A stretch of 64,000 nucleotides of DNA, from positions 18,052,664-18,116,663 of the forward strand of contig NW_024044459.1 of NCBI RefSeq assembly GCF_014851395.1, given 5' to 3'. Under the pieces are notes generated by a model that searched no databases, had not been told where the DNA came from, and saw only the letters and a program-made list of their open reading frames with translations. Positions within the stretch are counted from its first letter, which is position 1. Each line of letters begins with the position of its first letter. The position numbers and the translations under genes are program-made. This stretch comes from Micropterus salmoides. Lineage: Eukaryota > Chordata > Actinopteri > Centrarchiformes > Centrarchidae. Positions 58,381 to 64,000 of the stretch are shown here, piece by piece.

Positions 58381-60477
58381 GTATGGAGGACTGATCCTGA
58401 CAAATTCAGATATACAGAAATAAATAAATGCTCAATAAATAAATAAGCATCTGATTAAGTGCACAAAAAAATAAAGTAAATAAATAAATGTAGGTAGTAA
58501 TTAAGTTATACAAGGAGACATAAATGTATATATCTATTTTAATTAGTTTCTTTACTTATTCACCTTTGTAATAATTACCTTATTTATTTATTGTCCATTA
58601 TAATTTTCAACTTTATTAATTACTTCTTTTTTTAAATGTATTTATTTGTGTGTGTTTTAATATTTGTCTGTTTATTCTTCTGTTGCATTTTCTACTATTT
58701 ATTTCCCCAATGGTTATATATTTCTGCCTGTCTTTTTTACATTTCTCCCTCATTATGCAAATGAGGAGGGGCTGTGTCTCAAGGGGTGAACTCCCCCCCC
58801 CTATTCGTGGACCAGTTAGACGGGAGAGCTCTAGGCCTTTTCTACCTGCACACATCAACAAGCTTGCTCCTCACACAGTCAGATGGCTTCCTTCAGTGCG
58901 CTGAGGAGGTGTTTAGCAACTCTGTTTGAAGACAGTACTACTAGCCATGTCTTCATTCTTTTCATGTGCACACTGACCTACAGAGTTTTCAGTTAGCAAC
59001 TTATACGGACACAGAACTGCAGGAAAGTGAGCTGTTGTTTCTGAGAGTCACATGGTCAGTTAGCCGCAGCTAAATCTGGAGTACACCCCTATTCGAGTAT
59101 TTACGGTAAATGCTCCCACATGGAGCAGCTTGTTGCTCTGCTGTTTCAACAAAAATGCAATTCAGGATGAAAATTCAACCGTGGTGTTGTGTCAGGAGAT
59201 GCAGTGACTTAACCAGCGGTGAGTAAGAAATATTATGAATACTACATGTAATTTGTTAAGCTATGAGGAGAGTAAAAGTCCGTTAGCCGCTGGGCTAATT
59301 TATGTGGTGTTAATATCATATAAGCTAGTGGTGGTGACAAAATAAACTAATCTTGACAATTACCGTTAAGAATTTTATGCTTCTGTTAAGTATGATTGCT
59401 AGTAAGCCGTGTTTTATGTGTGGTGGTGGAGTCAATTTAAAGTTAACTTTACGGCACTTAACCAGTCAAAATGATTTAATGAAGGCTGGTTACTGTACTT
59501 CTATGTCTTACACAGAAAACAGAGGGAGAGGCCTGCGGAGAACATAACCATATTCTGAGGAGAAGGAGTCGGAGGATTCGGAGTCAACAAAGAAAAGAAT
59601 CCCCAAATAATAAAATAAATTCCTTTTATATTTCCCCTTACATGCCTTGTTGTTTTATGTGTAGATACAGAGGAAGAATGGGACACAGCACACACCTCAT
59701 CGTTACTGTGTGTTAGAGCATGGGAGAGCAGTGGATACGGTTAATACAGCCCACATCCCTAATATTACTGTGTAACTATAACAAGCGGAGAATATTCAAG
59801 ATTTTTTTTACAACTGTCCGTATGGTTTATTCATCTTGTGTAATGAATGAAAATAAATAGGCCTACTAGGCTTATCTCTACTTTGACATTTAAGGTTAGC
59901 TGTGTTTGATCCACCTTCATACACATGTGTGACATTACTGTACAACTTGAGAAAGGTAAGTTGTTTTCCGCTCCAGCCTGCCTAAAAGAAAAGCATTTTT
60001 GGGATTAAATGGGCTTTATTAGCTGCTGCAGTGCAGGATGAACTCAGAACAGACCCATTTCTCAACTTATTATTCTAAATCATGCAATGAAGAAGAAATG
60101 CATAATAAATCCTGGGACAAATACTGTACAGCATGTAGCCTAATGAACAAGCCTTGGGTTATAGCTGACTTGGGCAGTGAAATGTTTCATTTTTTAATTC
60201 ATGGGGTCATAGTTGTCCACAACTCAAATCAGAATTTAAGGAGAAATGTTTTATACCACCTCAAGAAAGGTAGGAAGGCATTTCAATGTATAACTGCAGT
60301 ACTTAAATCTAAGTAAAGTCATTTCCCTGACATTTGTGTTATTTTACTTTTAATAGACACATGTAACAGGTTGGGCGGCACGGCGGTTTGTGCATTTAAT
60401 CAGATGCTTATTTATTTATTGAGCATTTATTTATTTCTGTATTCATTTCTGAATTTGTCAGGATCAGTCCTCCATAC
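58381..60477 (+). mobile_element. Complete 2.1-kb TIR element, superfamily unassigned
   Basis: Both ends carry about 85 bp of inverted repeat beginning gtatggaggactgatcctga and including aaataaataaatgctcaata and aagcatctgatta. The element is flanked by caggtg on each side (58376-58381 and 60477-60482); because the repeat overlaps the terminal G/C, the target duplication may be 4 (aggt) to 6 bp. The interior has no convincing transposase. Stretches such as a long pyrimidine tract before acag (near 59512) look like splice acceptors, so it may derive from an intron-bearing autonomous element. A partial copy lies 9 kb away (49280-51046). Confidence 0.8.
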
Positions 60478-61124
60478 AGGTGAGTTTGACTGCAGGCGCA
60501 CAGTTTTATACTCAGCCTCGTGTTAAAAAAAAAAAAAAAAAGATATACAGACAACTTTCTACAGTATGGAGACAATAATCCATCATTTAGGTAGAGATGT
60601 TATGTACACTTCTTAGGTTTGTTTTTCGACCAAAGGGCTCTGCCAAACTCCGTCGATACAGACAGAAATGCGCCACCTCCCTCCGATTTCAACTCAAGTG
60701 GCTTTTTTGGCATGACTTCAGAAAACACAACATTGTCAAAGCATATAAACACAAACTATACACAATTATAATAAACAAAATAAACAAACAATTCTCTTAA
60801 CAATGCACGCCCTTCCGCTCTGGCAAACTAGTCATTGCTGGGTGGCGTAAAACGTATCATTACCGGTGCGCCAGCACGGGAAATGTCGCCACAGACACCA
60901 GATTTAAAAACTCTAGCGCACTGCGAATACAGAGATTTACCTGGAGGGGAAACTCATAATCAGCATTGTGTGAACTTGTTTGGTGAGGGCTTGAATGTAA
61001 AGGACGTTCCTTTATACGTTGAAACAAAGGAAAGATGAGTTGCACACTCTTAGTCCTGATGTTAACATTACTTAATTTAACTTCATCAACTACATGGAGT
61101 TGGCGATGTGGCATTGGATGAGAC

Positions 61125-61330
61125 TAAAACTATTTTGAAAATCAATTAATTGTTTCAGTCATCAGTCAAGCAACATTCACTGGTTCTAGCTTCTCAAATG
61201 TCCCAATTTGGTGCGTAAGTTATACTAAATTTAATGTATTTGGGTTTTGGCAGATGCCACCTAATCGGCAGACTAATCCATTACAAAAAGTTGGAGGCAT
61301 AAACTTGACTGACAGATGGGACCAGATTTT
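61125..61330. repeat. Dispersed teleost repeat of the attaatcgatta type, decayed copy
   Basis: Contains aaaatcaattaattgtttca and cggcagactaatccattac. Same family as 15820-16076, more diverged. Confidence 0.35.
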
Positions 61331-61849
61331 TAATAAAAAGGGTTCCTTATTTTGATCAAACTGGCTGGCACACCTCCATCTCCTTTCCATCCAATATCCT
61401 TGTTTGGTTTATGGAACAAACATACAAAATCAGTTTATTAAAAAAGGAATAAGTAGTGGTTTTAAAGCATATCCCTTCTCATCTTGTACTTTACGCAGCC
61501 AGACTTTGTGGCATCTTTGTTTTGAATTTCATCTGAATATTTTCTGGCGTCCTTCCATTCAATGACACTCTGCTGTTGCTCTAGTAGGACAGAAAGCCAA
61601 TTGCAGAACAGGTTGTTTGGAGGATTGCAGCCTTAACACTCCAACCAGCTCATCTGCCGCTCAACCTGTACTTAGGATTTGTAAAGAGGATGCATGTCAG
61701 CACTTTCAAAAAGGCACAAGACTAAAAACAACTAGTCCCAAGAGACGGTGATGTTGCTTTCTATTTAAGATGTTCAACCATCACACCAGTTCCAAAACTG
61801 TGGTCACAAAGGCTATTGATCCACATGTAATTGACCCACACGTGATTGT

Positions 61850-62110
61850 ATCTTCAACTTCCTTACAGACAGAAAGCAGCAGGAGAGCTTGGACAATCTT
61901 ACATCCACCACCATCAGAGTAAACAATGGCACCACCTGGGGATGTCAACAGTCCCTACATCCCTGCTCCCTTTACGTCACAACTGCACCTGAGGTCCTCT
62001 CTGCATCCCCCATCGGTCACATCAGAGACAGTGGACGATATGCGTAAAGGGTAGAGAATGACCAGGAGGTTGGGGCCACTGCCAAGAACCTGAGTTCTCT
62101 GGATAACTGT
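61850..62110 (+). mobile_element. Decayed non-LTR reverse transcriptase fragment
   Basis: A plus-strand frame reads IFNFLTDRKQQESLDNLTST, TIRVNNG and later SLYVTTA. It aligns residue by residue to the palm segment in the copy at 24232-24945 (LDFLTNRPQSVRIGG, LNTEAPKGC, TLYTHDC). Only about 60 residues are recognisable. Too decayed to name the clade. Confidence 0.5.
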
Positions 62111-62296
62111 TCTGAATAAAATCTGAAAACGTCTTCCCTTATGGCTTTATTGCCTTTTTAACTAATATTTTATACCAATTTTTATGCTTTTATGGATTGT
62201 TTTGGCATAACAGTAAATATACTGTATGTGCATAGTAAGCTAATGGCAACCAAATTCCTTGTATTCACATGTACAACTGCAACGATTAATCCATTA

Positions 62297-62919
62297 AGCC
62301 TAGTTCACGCTACACGATTTTAAGCCTGATTTGCGGGTCGGAGAGCTCTGCGACCGTCAGGCTGTGATCAGGGGTAAATTGGTGATCGATCAGCAGTCGC
62401 CAGTCATTCATTATGTGTGAACTACTCAACGACGCATCAAAACGGCTCCGACACATCACAGGCGTCTGCCAGATATCTAGCATGCTAAATATCTGGAGAA
62501 GTCGGCCGACTTTACATCTACGTCCATGAGAGCAGGCAGCTGGCAGAGCATTTTTCACTGCAAAACACTTTTTACTGACCTCCAGCTCTCTCTGTAGCTC
62601 AGACAATCCCCGCTACCTGCTTGAGGTAATCCATTCTTTCAACCATATTCTTTGTCTTTATAATTGCCATCTTTATAATAACAAACAACAGCTGTTTCGT
62701 GTGCAGGTTTGCGTCATTTCCCGTGTGTTTTCTTGGCAAAACGTGGTTTGGAGACCAGCGTCGGGTGACACAGCCGCTGTCAGCTCACGTAGTGTGTGAC
62801 CCACTGTCACCGATTAGTCACGTAGTGTTATCGCCACAACGACTTCAAGACTCAAGTCGTGTAGTGTGAACAGCATGGTGATCGGCTGACACTGAAAGTC
62901 GTGTAGTCTGCACAAGCCT
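62297..62919. mobile_element. PIF-Harbinger-like non-autonomous element
   Basis: Imperfect terminal repeats of about 28 bp: agcctagttcacgctacacg on the left and, reversed, aggcttgtgcagactacacg on the right. TTA flanks both ends (62294-62296 and 62920-62922), matching the 3-bp TWA target preference of the superfamily. Several actacacgac-type sub-repeats lie near the right end. No transposase. Confidence 0.6.
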
Positions 62920-62924
62920 TTAGT

Positions 62925-63110
62925 TGTCAACTATAAAATTAAATCAGAACAGTTTTGATTAGTGGTTTGAGTGAAGAAGCTGAATATTTTCTGGTTTCTT
63001 TAATCCGCTTAGAAAGCAAACTGAATATCAATATTTTTCAAAATTTTACAGACCAAACAACTAATCAATTAAAACAAAAGATTAATTTACATTGAAAATA
63101 TTTGTTGGTT
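62925..63110. repeat. Dispersed teleost repeat of the attaatcgatta type, partial copy
   Basis: Contains gctgaatattttctggtttc and cagaccaaacaactaatcaa, typical of the family, directly adjoining the Harbinger-like element. Confidence 0.5.
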
Positions 63111-63215
63111 ACACTCAAAAAAAAACAACCTTATTCTGGGCCTTTGCTGGGTTCCAAGAGTGACTCAGCAGGATAATAAATCCTAAGATAAGTGAAAAAA
63201 AGAGCTCAAATGACC

Positions 63216-63291
63216 GGCAATATCAGTGCACAGGTAGTATGTACAACTATGGAAGCACAGTTTTACATACTACCTGTGCACTGATATTGCC
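63216..63291. repeat. Perfect 28-bp hairpin
   Basis: Positions 63216-63243 and 63264-63291 are exact reverse complements (arm starts ggcaatatcagtgcacagg) around a 20-base loop. RNA from either strand would fold to a pre-miRNA-sized stem-loop. I do not recognise it as a known microRNA. A MITE relic is the other explanation. Confidence 0.85.
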
Positions 63292-64000
63292 ATTAAATAT
63301 TGCTGGTTGACTTGGTATACAACATTAAGTAGAAATCCATCAAGTTGAGACAGTGTATTAAAATAACCACTGGCACAAACCTTGGTCTTGCCCCTACACA
63401 CTTGTCACAAGACAAGACACAATTTACCAGTCCTGAGTCGTATGCAAACTGCAGGCACAGGTGCAATGCAAAATACTCTAGCATGCAAGAATAGTGTTGT
63501 GTTACACAGATTGTGCTGCAACAACTATCACTCAGGTGCTCAAAAGAACCCCACTAAGCCTAACACACAAGTTTAATTTAAGAATAAATGAAATACAAGA
63601 TGGCCACTTTTGGAAAAGACTCGATATAAAAACAGTCCACCAAGCGCTGATCTCAGCAATCAGGCTCTTATCAGACCAGCTTCAGGGTTGCTTTTATTGT
63701 CCCTGATAAGAGACAATTGTCCTGGATTAAAGGAATTAATAAACAGAAAACATACATGTAACACTGGCCTAAACTGAACACCTTGATCCTGCAAATTACA
63801 ATCATACAAACATACATGTCAGTTACATCTGACTGCTCTGCTCACCCTTTGCCTGTCCTCCCAAGGGTTGCCTGTTAACAAGTTTAATCATGATTTAGTA
63901 ATGATGGCGCTTACACAGTGGGACATCAGGCATGCCCAGGATATACTGGCTCACACTCAAGAGTTCAATAAATATCAAATCAAACTGGCCTGCTGAATAC
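63292..64000. other. Right edge, no recognised feature
   Basis: No exon-like block or named repeat. In human the next gene beyond SLC23A2 is TMEM230, but none of it is visible here. Confidence 0.4.

Overview
The window is vertebrate nuclear DNA, almost certainly from a ray-finned (teleost) fish. Genes are split into short exons with GT..AG introns. Most of the sequence is AT-rich non-coding DNA full of microsatellites and old DNA transposons (hAT, Tc1/mariner, PIF-Harbinger and unassigned TIR elements) plus non-LTR retrotransposon relics. Several repeats are types I recall as very common in teleosts. I found no bacterial-style operon, CRISPR array, tRNA or rRNA gene.

Two protein-coding genes can be rebuilt exon by exon, both on the minus strand. 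(1) rassf2 (Ras-association domain family 2): nine coding exons between 9902 and 4395, giving a 320-residue protein with an N-terminal region, a basic nuclear-localisation-like segment, an RA domain and a C-terminal SARAH coiled coil. Probable non-coding exons lie at 9903-9923 and 11450-11495, and a CpG-rich promoter/first-exon candidate at 16735-17065. (2) slc23a2 (SVCT2, sodium-dependent vitamin C transporter 2): fifteen coding exons between 43688 and 22544. From the conventional start the protein is 661 residues. An in-phase upstream exon allows a 719-residue form with an extra acidic N-terminus. A long 3' UTR probably runs from 22543 to about 18.24 kb.

Layout: 1-4394 holds dispersed repeats, a candidate non-coding exon at the left, and the rassf2 3' UTR. 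4395-17065 is rassf2, whose first introns contain a dead Tc1 element (12544-14133) and a 1.25-kb TIR element (6534-7782). 17066-18236 is the short intergenic gap. 18237-43688 is slc23a2, with introns hosting a LINE fragment, hAT-type elements and a perfect 30-bp foldback. 43689-64000 has no recognisable coding exon. It may contain the slc23a2 promoter and 5' UTR exons, but it is dominated by mobile DNA, including two copies of a 2.1-kb element with roughly 85-bp terminal inverted repeats, hAT elements with perfect 8-bp target duplications, and a perfect 28-bp hairpin.

The tandem order and orientation of the two genes match human chromosome 20p13 (RASSF2 and SLC23A2 next to each other, both on one strand), so this is a conserved synteny block. 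The two proteins have no known joint function: one is a tumour-suppressor scaffold of the Hippo/MST pathway, the other a plasma-membrane ascorbate transporter. I saw no new gene system. The most useful leads are the SVCT2 N-terminal extension, the unassigned 2.1-kb TIR element and two perfect hairpins.
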